Assembly: GCA_965248235.1 (NCBI GenBank)
Contig: CBDFIU010000003.1
Span: 372,001 to 436,000, forward strand
Reading direction: 5' to 3'
Origin: UBA6623 sp965248235
Lineage (GTDB): Bacteria > Acidobacteriota > Terriglobia > Bryobacterales > UBA6623
Length of the DNA stretch: 64,000 bases
Shown piece by piece: positions 51,171 to 59,527 of the stretch (position 1 is the stretch's first letter; each line of letters starts with the position of its first letter). The translations under genes and the position numbers were made by a program. The notes under the pieces are model-generated. The model did no database searches and had not been told where the DNA came from. It worked only from the letters and a program-made list of their open reading frames with translations.

Positions 51171-52589
51171 GTGCTGACGCCTCAACACGTATACGATGTT
51201 CTAGAGCGCCGACGAATCGAGATGGGCTTATCGCAGGCCGATGCTTCCATGATGATTCTCGGGCGTCGAGATTCCTCGTTTTTTCAGGGTCTTAGACGTG
51301 GATCGATGCCGTCTGCCGCGAGGCTCCACGCTGCCTGCCAAGCTCTCGGGCTCAGGTTTTATTTCGGCCCTCGACGCGGCGAGTCCGAGTCCTTCCCCTC
51401 TTCCTCCACCCCCACCCTCGACCGCTTCTCGGCATCGATCGATATGACGGTGCGGGGCTGGGCGACGTGCTCCATCGAGGGATACCTCGAGGGCGAGAAG
51501 GAGTTCCCCGAGCTGCCCATGCCGCTGGGCCTGGAGGACGAGGACGCCTTCTACGCCATCGCCCTGGGAGCGTCGATGAGATCCGAGGGGATCGAGAACG
51601 GCGATTACTGCGTGGTCTCACCCAACACGCCGCTGGCCGCTGGCCTCCGGGTATGGCTCAAGAACCAGCGGGACCAAGTGACGATCAAGCGGCTGCTGGC
51701 GGAAACCGAGACCCATTACGAGCTGCTCGGCTGGCAGGACCCCGACGCGAAGGGGGAGCAGGCACCCTATCACGATCAATGGCTGAAGTCGTTTGTAAAG
51801 GCGAAGGGAGTGGTGCTGGCGGTCTACCGGGGCAGGCCGAATGTGAAGAACCCGCCCCCGCTGATTCCCGACTCGAAAGCGCCGCCTGCGCAGCCCAAGG
51901 GAGCGAGGGCTCTGGAGGCGGCGGGCGCGGTCGGGCAGCGGTTTACGGACGAGGCGCTGCGCGAGGAGATACACACCTTACGTGATACGACAATCGCGAT
52001 GCGCGGCGAGACTCAGGCGCTGCGCGAGGAGATAGCGAGGCGCGAGGCGGCCACGGAGACCGCGCTCAAGGAGCTAACCTCGCAGCTGTCCCGGACAGCC
52101 CCAAAGAAACTCGAAGACGCCTCCGCGCTGGCCGAGCCGGATTCAGGCAAGGTCCTCGAATTTCCCGAACCCGACCCCGACGCCGAGATATGCGGCCTGC
52201 CCTACCGTGTCAACATTGGCGGAGCGGCCGGGCCGGGCGCGTTCGTGGACGATGAGAACGTCATCAAATTGATCGGCTTCCGCCGCGACTGGCTGCGCAA
52301 GCACGGCATCAACCCCGACAAGTGCAGCCTGATCGACGTGCTGGGGAATTCGATGGAGCCGGAGCTGCGGGACAAAGCGATCATCCTAATCGATCACCAG
52401 CGGACCCGCCGCCTCGCCGGACGCATCTTCGCCGTGCGCTCCGACGACGGTCTGCAAATCAAGAGGCTGGAGCACGACAACCACGACTGGCTACTGGTGA
52501 GCGACAACGACAAAGAGTACAAGCCGGTGCCGTGGCCGCGGGAGGCGGGGGTGATCGGTCAGGTGATGTGGACGGGGAGGACGCTGTGA
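51171..52589 (+). CDS. Phage repressor with two tandem S24/LexA-type domains
   Basis: 472 residues from GTG 51171. Residues 1-65 look like a helix-turn-helix (MGLSQADASMMILGRRDSSF). Residues 120-225 form a first S24-like fold: GASM (Ser135), GDYCVVSPN and VTIKRLL (Lys173). Residues 250-300 are a coiled coil. Residues 335-472 form a second S24 fold: GNSMEPEL (Ser384), AIILID and LQIKRLEHD (Lys431). Both have a Ser/Lys pair. LexA/CI-type repressors normally have one. Probably keeps the early promoter off and responds to DNA damage by self-cleavage. Confidence 0.85.
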   Translation: MLTPQHVYDVLERRRIEMGLSQADASMMILGRRDSSFFQGLRRGSMPSAARLHAACQALGLRFYFGPRRGESESFPSSSTPTLDRFSASIDMTVRGWATCSIEGYLEGEKEFPELPMPLGLEDEDAFYAIALGASMRSEGIENGDYCVVSPNTPLAAGLRVWLKNQRDQVTIKRLLAETETHYELLGWQDPDAKGEQAPYHDQWLKSFVKAKGVVLAVYRGRPNVKNPPPLIPDSKAPPAQPKGARALEAAGAVGQRFTDEALREEIHTLRDTTIAMRGETQALREEIARREAATETALKELTSQLSRTAPKKLEDASALAEPDSGKVLEFPEPDPDAEICGLPYRVNIGGAAGPGAFVDDENVIKLIGFRRDWLRKHGINPDKCSLIDVLGNSMEPELRDKAIILIDHQRTRRLAGRIFAVRSDDGLQIKRLEHDNHDWLLVSDNDKEYKPVPWPREAGVIGQVMWTGRTL

Positions 52590-52783
52590 TGAGGCGAACC
52601 ACGTATGCCGTCCAAGCGTACCGTTTTCGGAAGAGGGGCGGCGGTCTGGAGGCGACCGACGCGCCTCAGATGCGGAGCGAGACGGGATGCGCGGGCGCGG
52701 GCGAGACGGCTGTTCGACACGGGCCCGTTTATGCGGGCGTGGACGCCTACAAGGTGACGAGCGATCCCAAGCTAGGCGAGTAG
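52589..52783 (+). CDS. 64-residue protein in the repressor operon
   Basis: ATG 52589 shares a base with the repressor stop (tgATG). Begins MRRTTYAVQAYRFRKRGGGL; this start is closely similar to the second half of the next frame (MRKTMHVVQAYRPRKR). Basic N-terminus, polar C-terminus. Function unknown; probably expressed in the lysogen. Confidence 0.5.
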   Translation: MRRTTYAVQAYRFRKRGGGLEATDAPQMRSETGCAGAGETAVRHGPVYAGVDAYKVTSDPKLGE

Positions 52784-52789
52784 GACGCT

Positions 52790-52933
52790 GTGAGAAAACC
52801 CATGCATCATGTCATCGTTTGCGCGGCCCTGGCCTGGGCCGGCGTCGCATCCGCCGAGATGAGAAAAACCATGCACGTCGTGCAGGCGTACCGGCCGCGG
52901 AAGAGGGCGGCGAGGAAGGAGTACCACGAGTGA
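52790..52933 (+). CDS. 47-residue protein in the repressor operon
   Basis: GTG 52790. The first half (HHVIVCAALAWAGVASAE) looks like a short signal peptide or membrane helix; the second half (MRKTMHVVQAYRPRKRAARK) repeats the start of the previous protein. Its TGA overlaps the GTG of the next gene. It may really start at the internal ATG. Confidence 0.4.
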   Translation: MRKPMHHVIVCAALAWAGVASAEMRKTMHVVQAYRPRKRAARKEYHE

Positions 52934-53589
52934 AGAAGCAACCAGGCAAGAAGGAGGCCGCAAAAATCGCGGCCTGGAATAAACTCAGCTCTAGCGAGCA
53001 GCTTAGCTACATCTCTAAGAACTACGACCGGCGCGCGCCCAATTTCGACAACCTCAACCAGGGGTGGTCGGATTGCGCGTACACCCAGGATTGGGCAAAT
53101 GAGATGCACAGGCGTGACCCCTCGATACAGATCTATGAGATTAGAGCAAACCCCGACGACCCCCCGGACTGCTTTGCCAAGATGAACGGGAAATGTATTG
53201 CTGTCGAAGTGACGAAGCTGGTAGAACAGCATTGGGATGAGGACTGGCCCCTGGAGAAGTTCAAGGAGTGCCTAACAAAGAGAGTGAACGACAAGGACGG
53301 GGGAACGGGCCGCGATGGTTCCGTGCACAAGCAATTCCTGCTCATTCCGGTCGGCACCGAGATCCACTTGGATGAGAGTGTCCTGGAAGAGTACTTGAAG
53401 GAAATCGAATTGCCCCGGCCCAAGAATTTTGACGCCGTCTACGTGATGGGGCATCATGTGCCCGTTGATGGCGACTCTGGACTTCGAAGAAAACGGTGTC
53501 CTGATTCGGAAGACTTCAAGTACGAGGTAGTGGGGCCCAATCTTGGCGAAGGATACTACCCAATCCATGAAGTCTGCCTAATAACGTAG
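52930..53589 (+). CDS. Putative restriction-endonuclease-like accessory protein
   Basis: 219 residues from GTG 52930, overlapping the preceding stop. The segment ANPDDPPDCFAKMNGKCIAV followed by EVTKLVEQ resembles the D...EVT core of PD-(D/E)XK-type nucleases, in which an acidic residue, a beta strand and E-V-T/K bind metal. The rest (NYDRRAPNFDNLNQGWSDCA, AVYVMGHHVPVDG) is not recognised. In the repressor operon, so likely made in the lysogen and possibly protective against other phages. Evidence for the fold is visual only. Confidence 0.5.
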   Translation: MKKQPGKKEAAKIAAWNKLSSSEQLSYISKNYDRRAPNFDNLNQGWSDCAYTQDWANEMHRRDPSIQIYEIRANPDDPPDCFAKMNGKCIAVEVTKLVEQHWDEDWPLEKFKECLTKRVNDKDGGTGRDGSVHKQFLLIPVGTEIHLDESVLEEYLKEIELPRPKNFDAVYVMGHHVPVDGDSGLRRKRCPDSEDFKYEVVGPNLGEGYYPIHEVCLIT

Positions 53590-53780
53590 GCTGAACGATG
53601 CAGCGCTCCCACAAAACTACTCAAAGACGCGGGTAGTGGGGTCATGCCGTCCTTACCCCCTTCGTGGATTTTTCCTCGTGCCTGCCTGTCAGCGCTCAAA
53701 GACCCCGCCCCCAAAAAACGCCATAGAGCCCCTCTAAGCGATTGCCAGAGCGAAGTGGCCCTCGGGTACCACCGCGTATT

Positions 53781-53821
53781 TTTTAAACGTTTTTGAACGC
53801 GTTTAAACGGGTTTTAAACGG
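53781..53821. repeat. tttaaacg repeats between convergent phage genes
   Basis: tttaaacg occurs three times (ttttttaaacg, gcgtttaaacg, gttttaaacg) in 41 bp, in a 275-bp gap between the accessory operon and the methyltransferase. It could form weak hairpins for termination or bind a protein. Nothing else is seen in the gap. Confidence 0.35.
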
Positions 53822-53864
53822 TGTCTGGAGAGCGTGTCCAAGCCGTTGCCCCCTTTCGAGGGAG

Positions 53865-54617
53865 TCAAGCGGCTTTGGAGGACTTTGCAGCCGCCTCGCG
53901 CAGCCTTCGGGCGGCGATGGCGGCATAGTCGGCCGACAGCTCGACGCCGAGGAAGCGACGCCCGGTGTTGAGGCAGGCGACGCCGGTCGAACCCGAGCCG
54001 GCGAAGGGGTCCAGGACCAGCCCGTCCGGCGGGCAGATCTCGACGAGCTGCTCCATCAAGGCGACCGGCTTGCCGACGACGTGATGCCTGCCGCCGGCCA
54101 GCGGGGCGCAGGAGAACACGCCCGCCAGGGCCCCGACGCCGTCGCGCTTGGGGAAGGGTCCGGCCGATCCCCACAGGACAAACTCGGCCTGCTGGCGGAA
54201 GCGGCCGCGGGTGGGAATGGCGCCGCGGGTCTTGTCCCAGGCGAGGGTCCCGCGCCAGACGAAGCCGGCCACTTGCAGGGCATCGGAGACGACCGGGTAC
54301 TGGCGCCAGTCGCTGAAAACCAGCACCGGGGCGCCGGGCTTGAGCAGCCGCAGGCACTCGGTTCCCCACAGAGTCCACCAAATGAAGTACGAACGCTGGT
54401 CGCGGTTGTCGCCGGCGAACTCGGGGTAGCGCGGTGTCTTGGTGGTCTGGTACTTGGAGTTGGCGGAGCGGCCGTCGGCGATACCCGAATAGGGCGGGTC
54501 GGTGACGAGGGCATCCACGCTGTGCTCGGGTAGGGAGCGCAGGACGGCCAGCGCCTCGCCGTGGTGGAGAACGGCTCCTGCCGCCTTGTAATAGGGCGCC
54601 GACGTTGATTCTCTCAT
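53865..54617 (-). CDS. Phage DNA adenine/cytosine-N4 methyltransferase
   Basis: 250 residues. The catalytic DPPY motif (ALVTDPPYSGIADG) comes before the SAM-binding motif (LVLDPFAGSGSTGVACLN), the beta-class order of amino-methyltransferases. Minus strand, while genes on both sides are plus strand, so it has separate expression. No restriction enzyme of standard type is next to it; it may protect phage DNA from host restriction, or pair with the nuclease-like gene upstream. Confidence 0.88.
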   Translation of the reverse strand: MRESTSAPYYKAAGAVLHHGEALAVLRSLPEHSVDALVTDPPYSGIADGRSANSKYQTTKTPRYPEFAGDNRDQRSYFIWWTLWGTECLRLLKPGAPVLVFSDWRQYPVVSDALQVAGFVWRGTLAWDKTRGAIPTRGRFRQQAEFVLWGSAGPFPKRDGVGALAGVFSCAPLAGGRHHVVGKPVALMEQLVEICPPDGLVLDPFAGSGSTGVACLNTGRRFLGVELSADYAAIAARRLREAAAKSSKAA

Positions 54618-54655
54618 AATATTCTTGACTCCAAAGCGGGTGATCTTCGTTCCAA

Positions 54656-54679
54656 CTACTGAAGCGCTTCAGTCTTGGA
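54656..54679 (+). promoter_or_regulatory. Late promoter activator site, right arm
   Basis: Same 24 bp as the site at 43031-43054 but in opposite orientation, centred on ctgaagcgcttcag (54659-54672). It starts 54 bp before the protease/scaffold gene and is the only such copy on this arm in the window. Confidence 0.7.
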
Positions 54680-54709
54680 AACCCGCGTCCGCCCCTTTAG
54701 GGTGGAGGT

Positions 54710-55759
54710 ATGGGGCCGCCGCGCGAACCATCCTGCGACTTACCTCACCAACCCCCTGACACCGCCACGTGCGCGGCGGACACCGCCACGTGCGCGGCGG
54801 CCCCTTGCTTCGAGCTGACGGGAAGCGGCTCCGCTCCCGAGTGGGTGGAGTTGCTGCCGGCCGGCCCCGAGGTCGCGGGCCGCGACGGGCGCAGCTGGCG
54901 GCTCGACGATCCCGAGCAGGTGGCCCGCGCCAGTCTGGACGGCGCGCGGCAGATCCCCATCGACTGGGAGCACGCGAGCGAGATCAAGGCGCGGCGCGGA
55001 GAAATGTCTCCGGCGGCGGGCTGGATCACGGAGCTTGAGGCACGCGGGGGCACGCTGTGGGGACGGGTGGAGTGGACCGAGCGGGGACGGGAGAGCGTCA
55101 CGCGGCGCGAGTACCGCTATCTCTCACCGGTGTTCCACTACGAGCCCAAGAGCAGACGCATCATGCGGTTGGTGTCGGCCGGGCTGGTGAATCTGCCGAA
55201 CTTCCGCATGAGGGCCCTCAACCAGGAAAACCAAGAGCAACAGGAGACGACCATGCGATCACTACCGGAGCCGATTCTCAAGGCGCTCGATCTAGCCGAA
55301 GACGCCACCGGGGAGCAAGCCGCCGAGGCGATCGGGAAGTTGAAGACCGAACGCGACACGGCCTTGAACCGGACGGAGTCGCCGAGCCTGGAGAAGTTCG
55401 TGCCGCGGGCCGACTACGACGCGGCGCTGGAGCGGGCGTCGAACGCCGAGAAGACACTGGACGAGCACCGCGCCAAGGCGGTCGAATCGGAAATTGACGG
55501 CGTCATCGGCGAGGCGCTCGAGGCGGGCAAGATCACGCCGGCGACGGCGGACTACCACCGGGCGCAATGCCGCGCCGAGGGCGGACTGGAACGCTTCCGG
55601 GAATACGTCAAGGCCGCGCCCGCCCTGGCCGGCGAGAGCGGACTGGACAACAGGAAGCCGAACGAGGGCACGGCGCTGAACACGGAGGCAACGAGGATCG
55701 CGGGGATGTTCGGCAACTCGGCCGAGGATCTGAAGAAATACGGCGGCGAAGCCGCCTGA
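54710..55759 (+). CDS. Prohead protease with C-terminal scaffold (Mu gpI/Z-like)
   Basis: 349 residues. The N-terminal 165 form the Mu I-type protease (QIPIDWEHASEIKARRGEMS, AAGWITELEARGGTLWGRVE, EYRYLSPVFHYEPK). The C-terminal part is helical scaffold. ATG 55253, in frame and preceded by caggagacgacc, would make the scaffold alone, as in Mu where Z lies inside I. Near the start a 21-bp unit (acaccgccacgtgcgcggcgg) is tandemly repeated, giving TATCAADTATCAA. ggagg precedes ATG 54710. Confidence 0.88.
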   Translation: MGPPREPSCDLPHQPPDTATCAADTATCAAAPCFELTGSGSAPEWVELLPAGPEVAGRDGRSWRLDDPEQVARASLDGARQIPIDWEHASEIKARRGEMSPAAGWITELEARGGTLWGRVEWTERGRESVTRREYRYLSPVFHYEPKSRRIMRLVSAGLVNLPNFRMRALNQENQEQQETTMRSLPEPILKALDLAEDATGEQAAEAIGKLKTERDTALNRTESPSLEKFVPRADYDAALERASNAEKTLDEHRAKAVESEIDGVIGEALEAGKITPATADYHRAQCRAEGGLERFREYVKAAPALAGESGLDNRKPNEGTALNTEATRIAGMFGNSAEDLKKYGGEAA

Positions 55760-55779
55760 AGAAAAAGAGGAGATAAACG

Positions 55780-56457
55780 ATGGCACTGAGCGCGGACCGC
55801 AATACAGCGATGAAGGACGGCGAGCTGATCGGCGTCCCGGTCGCCGCCGGAGCGGTGATCTACGCCGGGTCGATTGTCGTGGCGAACGCCGATGGGTACG
55901 CCGAGAAGGGCACGGCGGCCGCGGGGCTGAGCTATCTCGGACGCGCTGAGGAGCGCGTCGACAACACGGGCGGCGCCGACGGGTCGAAGACGGTTCTGGT
56001 ACGGCGCGGCAAGGCCTTCCTGTGGAAGAACTCGGCCACCGACCAGGTGACCCAGGCATCGCTGGGGAAGCCCTGCTACATCGAGGACGACGAGACGGTT
56101 TCGATGAGCGACAACGGGGGCACACGCTCGCCGGCGGGCACGGTGATCGGCGTCGACTCGGACGGCGTGTGGGTGGCGCCTGAGACGGCCCACGACGCGC
56201 CCACCATCAGCGCGGCCGCGGAGTTGGACTTCGGGTCCATCACCGCCGCCGGCAACGCCACCAAGACGATAACCGTCACGGGCGCGGAGATCGGAGACGC
56301 AGTAGCGTTGGGGCTGCCGGCCGAGCCGCCCGAAGGGATTCTCTTTCAAGGCTTCGTCTCGGCCGCCGACACCGTGACGATCCGGGCCGAGAACTACACC
56401 ACCTCGGCCATCGATCCCGATGCCGCCACCTTCCGGGTGACGGTCCTGAAGGCATAA
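55780..56457 (+). CDS. Capsid decoration/cement protein (DUF2190-like)
   Basis: 225 residues between scaffold and major capsid genes, the usual place for a decoration protein. The first half fits the DUF2190 pattern (GELIGVPVAAGAVIYAGSIV, ADGYAEKGTAAAGLSYLGRA); the second half is an immunoglobulin-like beta domain (LDFGSITAAGNATKTITVTG). It probably binds the capsid surface. Confidence 0.68.
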   Translation: MALSADRNTAMKDGELIGVPVAAGAVIYAGSIVVANADGYAEKGTAAAGLSYLGRAEERVDNTGGADGSKTVLVRRGKAFLWKNSATDQVTQASLGKPCYIEDDETVSMSDNGGTRSPAGTVIGVDSDGVWVAPETAHDAPTISAAAELDFGSITAAGNATKTITVTGAEIGDAVALGLPAEPPEGILFQGFVSAADTVTIRAENYTTSAIDPDAATFRVTVLKA

Positions 56458-56477
56458 CCAGGAGGAGCGTAACAACC

Positions 56478-57386
56478 ATGCTGGTCGACAAATCCAATCT
56501 GGACGAGATTTTCCGCAACCTCAAGACCACCTTTCATAAGGCGTTCGACGAAGCGCCGTCGACGTGGGACAAGGTCGCCATGCTGGTCCCTTCCGGGTCC
56601 AGCCGCAACGACTACAAGTGGCTGAGCTATTTCCCGCGCATGCGCAAGTGGATCGGCGAAAAGACGGTCAAGGCGCTGGAAGGCTTCCACTACACGATCG
56701 TCAACGACGACTGGGAGGCCACGGTCGAGGTCACCCGTAACGACATCGAGGACGACAACCTGGGCATCTACGCGCCACAGGCACAGATGGCCGCCTACTC
56801 GGCCCGGCAACTGCCTGACGAGATCGTCTACGAGCTGGTGAACCAGGGGTTCGACAATCCCTGTTACGACGGCAAGAAGTTCTTCGCCACCGACCATGAG
56901 GTGGGGGGAGAAGCGGTGTCGAACAAGGCAACCAAGGCCCTTTCCATCGCTACCCTGGCCAAGGCGCAGGGCAGTTACGGCGCGGCCCGCACGACTCTTC
57001 GCAAATTCACCGATGAGGAAGGGCGCCCGCTCAACATGATCCCCAACATCCTGCTGGTGCCTCCGGCGCTGGAGGACACGGGCCGCGCGCTGATGATGGT
57101 GGAGCGTCTCGAAGACGGCAAGCCCAACCCTTACAAGGGAACAGCCCAGATGGTGGTCGACGCCAGGCTCACGTCCGACACGGCCTGGTTTTTGCTCGAC
57201 ACCACGAAGCCCGTCAAGCCCCTCATTTACCAGGAGCGCAAAAAGCCGATCTTCGTCCAGCAGTACGACATGAATGCGGACAACGTGTTCATGCGGGCTA
57301 TGTACCGCTTCGGGGCGGAGGCGCGGGCGGCGGGAGGCTACGGCTTCTGGCAGCTGGCCTACGGCTCGACCGGGACCACCGCTTAA
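56478..57386 (+). CDS. Major capsid protein (Mu gpT-like)
   Basis: 302 residues, matching Mu T (about 305). Family stretches: FRNLKTTFHKAFDEAPSTWD, VTRNDIEDDNLGIYAPQAQM, FFATDHEVGGEAVSN, LVPPALEDTGRALMMVERLE and QYDMNADNVFMRAMYRFGAE. Forms the icosahedral shell. ggagg ribosome site before ATG 56478. Confidence 0.93.
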   Translation: MLVDKSNLDEIFRNLKTTFHKAFDEAPSTWDKVAMLVPSGSSRNDYKWLSYFPRMRKWIGEKTVKALEGFHYTIVNDDWEATVEVTRNDIEDDNLGIYAPQAQMAAYSARQLPDEIVYELVNQGFDNPCYDGKKFFATDHEVGGEAVSNKATKALSIATLAKAQGSYGAARTTLRKFTDEEGRPLNMIPNILLVPPALEDTGRALMMVERLEDGKPNPYKGTAQMVVDARLTSDTAWFLLDTTKPVKPLIYQERKKPIFVQQYDMNADNVFMRAMYRFGAEARAAGGYGFWQLAYGSTGTTA

Positions 57387-57405
57387 AAAGAACCATCAGG
57401 GAGAT

Positions 57406-57825
57406 ATGGCCTACGCCGGCGAGCAACAGATCATCGAGCGCTACGGGGCCGACGCGCTGCTGCTCGCGGCCGACCGCGACGGCGACGGTGAGATCGACTC
57501 GGAGGTGGTGCGGCGGGCGCTGGAGGATGCCTCGGCCGAGATCGACACTTATCTGGCGGCGAAATACGATCTGCCGTTGCCGAAAGTGCCCGAGGTGCTG
57601 GCGCGGCTGTCGGTGGACATCGCCTTGTACCGCCTCTCGTCCACGACGGCTGAGGGAACCGATGAGCGCCGCCGGCGCTATGAAGACGCCGTGAAACTGC
57701 TGAAGCGCATCGCGAGCGGCGAGGTGTCGCTGGGACTGAGTGAGCCGCCGCCTTCGGCCGGCGGCGTGAAGTTCTCCGGACGAAGGCGGCGCTTCAGCCG
57801 CCCCAGCATGGCGGGGACAAGGTAA
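57406..57825 (+). CDS. Head-tail connector protein (Mu gp36-like, DUF1320)
   Basis: 139 residues from ATG 57406. DUF1320 pattern: YAGEQQIIERYGADALLLAA, VVRRALEDASAEIDTYLAAK and YEDAVKLLKRIASGEVSLGL. It follows the capsid gene and its TAA overlaps the next ATG. It probably sits below the portal as an adaptor. Confidence 0.88.
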   Translation: MAYAGEQQIIERYGADALLLAADRDGDGEIDSEVVRRALEDASAEIDTYLAAKYDLPLPKVPEVLARLSVDIALYRLSSTTAEGTDERRRRYEDAVKLLKRIASGEVSLGLSEPPPSAGGVKFSGRRRRFSRPSMAGTR

Positions 57826-58313
57826 TGGCCGGCGTGACGCTCACCATCGACGCCAAGCAGGTCGACCGCGTCTCGAAGCGGTTGCGGCAGATTCTCAACA
57901 ACCTGGCCGACCCGCGCGAGCTGCTGGATGAGATCGGAGGGTATCTGGTCTCCTCCACGCATCTTCGTTTCGAGGATACGGAGAGTCCCGCGGGCGAGCC
58001 CTGGGCGGAGTGGTCGGAAGCCACCCAAGCCCGGCGCGCGGGAGGGGTGATTCTGACCGACACCGAAATACTTTCAGACTCTATTACTCACCAGGTAGGA
58101 AAGGACGAGGTAGAGATCGGGACGAACGTCCCCTATGCCGGTGTTCATCAATTGGGCGCGGCCAAGGGCGCCTTCGGCGCCGACGATCACGGCCGCCCGA
58201 TCCCCTGGGGCGACATCCCGGCCCGTCCTTATTTGGGATTGTCGGGCGACGACGAGGCCGAGGTTCTCAAGATCATCGACGAGTGGGCGTCCAGGCAGCT
58301 GGAGGCGGCGTAA
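57825..58313 (+). CDS. Phage virion morphogenesis protein (Mu gpG-like)
   Basis: 162 residues. The family pattern GEPWAEWSEATQARRAGGVI, LTDTEILSDSITHQVG, NVPYAGVHQLGAA and IPARPYLGLS is clear. gpG-type proteins help complete tails or join head to tail. In Mu the gene follows F; here it is in the connector block instead, apart from the F-like gene on the other arm. Confidence 0.88.
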   Translation: MAGVTLTIDAKQVDRVSKRLRQILNNLADPRELLDEIGGYLVSSTHLRFEDTESPAGEPWAEWSEATQARRAGGVILTDTEILSDSITHQVGKDEVEIGTNVPYAGVHQLGAAKGAFGADDHGRPIPWGDIPARPYLGLSGDDEAEVLKIIDEWASRQLEAA

Positions 58314-58895
58314 ATGGCCGCCTCCTTCGAGCCGCGCACCAACGAGTTGCTGGCCGCGATTTGCGCCGATCTCGCCAAACTCTTTCCCAGCCTGCGCGTT
58401 TGCGACCCGCACGACGGGCGATTCGACCTGGCCGAGCTGCGGCGGATCGCGACCCGCACGCCGGCCCTGTACGTGTCGTGCCTGGGAACGGCCAGGGTCG
58501 AGGACCCCGGCACGGAGCAGACGGAGGCGGCGAAGCAGTTGGCGGTGTATGTGGTGACCGCGAACGCGCCGGCGAGGGAAGGCCGGCCCAAGCTGTCTCG
58601 CGGCGAGGCGGCCCGCAATCTCGTGGACGCGCTGGAGGTCCATATTCCCCGCGCCCGCTGGGGGCTGAAGGGCATCGGGGGAGCCGAGCAGTTGCGCTCC
58701 GACAATCTCTATTCGGGCGCGATCGACAAGACCGGCATCGCGCTATGGGCCGTGAGGTGGAGGCAGACCTTGCGGCTGGGCGAGTCCATCTTCAGCGGTG
58801 AGAAGGACTGTCCCGTGCCGGAGGAGTTGTACAGCATCCGCGATCCCGAGCGGGATCGAGACCCCGCGGGAGACTACGAGCAGGTGGCGGGATGA
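58314..58895 (+). CDS. Tail terminator/connector protein (Mu gp37-like, DUF1834)
   Basis: 193 residues starting right after the previous stop. The N-terminal LLAAICADLAKLFPSLRVCD and the middle PKLSRGEAARNLVDALEVHI match the DUF1834 layout. Likely caps the tail tube. The C-terminal 30 residues are polar. Confidence 0.78.
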   Translation: MAASFEPRTNELLAAICADLAKLFPSLRVCDPHDGRFDLAELRRIATRTPALYVSCLGTARVEDPGTEQTEAAKQLAVYVVTANAPAREGRPKLSRGEAARNLVDALEVHIPRARWGLKGIGGAEQLRSDNLYSGAIDKTGIALWAVRWRQTLRLGESIFSGEKDCPVPEELYSIRDPERDRDPAGDYEQVAG

Positions 58896-59515
58896 TCGAG
58901 ACCGAGTATCAAGAGTTCGAGTTGACCGAAATCGCGCGGCGGATGGCGTCGATCGTGCGGTTGGGGATCGTGGCCGAGGTGGACCACCAAGCCGCGCGGG
59001 TGCGGGTTAGCTACGGCGGAGAGGGCGAGACGGCCCTGAGCGCGTGGCTTCCCTGGGTCACGGCGCGGGCCGGTCAAGACCGCTCCTGGTGGCCCCCCGA
59101 GGCCGGCGAGCAGGTGTTGATCCTGGCGCCCTCGGGGGAGCTGGCCAAGGCCGTCGTCGTGGCCGGCGTCTACCGGAGTGAACACCCGGCACCGGAAAGC
59201 GATCCGGATAAGCACGCCATCCATTACTCCGACGGCGCGGTGATCGAATACGACCGCTCCGCCCACCGGCTCAAGGCGGAGTTGCCCGAGGGAGGAGAGG
59301 CCGAGGTGACGGCGGACGGCGGGGTCACGATCACGGGCGACGTGATGATCACGGGCGACCTCGAGGTTTCGGGAGACGCCGATGTAACCGGCTCGATCGA
59401 CGCCGGCTCCGATGTCTCCGACGACACGGGCACGATGGCCAACATGCGGACTAAGTACAACCAGCACGTCCACACCCCCACGGCCGGCTCTCCCCCGACG
59501 CCGCAGATGGACTAG
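58892..59515 (+). CDS. Baseplate spike protein (gpV-like)
   Basis: 207 residues. The N-terminal OB-fold domain (VRLGIVAEVDHQAARVRVSY, WLPWVTARAGQDRSWWPPEA, GEQVLILAPSGELAKAVVVA) is that of baseplate assembly protein V. The C-terminal part is a repetitive beta-helix (VTITGDVMITGDLEVSGDAD) ending in a possible metal-binding tip (NQHVHT). Pierces the host envelope. Overlaps the previous gene by 4 bp. Confidence 0.92.
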   Translation: MIETEYQEFELTEIARRMASIVRLGIVAEVDHQAARVRVSYGGEGETALSAWLPWVTARAGQDRSWWPPEAGEQVLILAPSGELAKAVVVAGVYRSEHPAPESDPDKHAIHYSDGAVIEYDRSAHRLKAELPEGGEAEVTADGGVTITGDVMITGDLEVSGDADVTGSIDAGSDVSDDTGTMANMRTKYNQHVHTPTAGSPPTPQMD

Positions 59516-59527
59516 GACGAAAGACCG

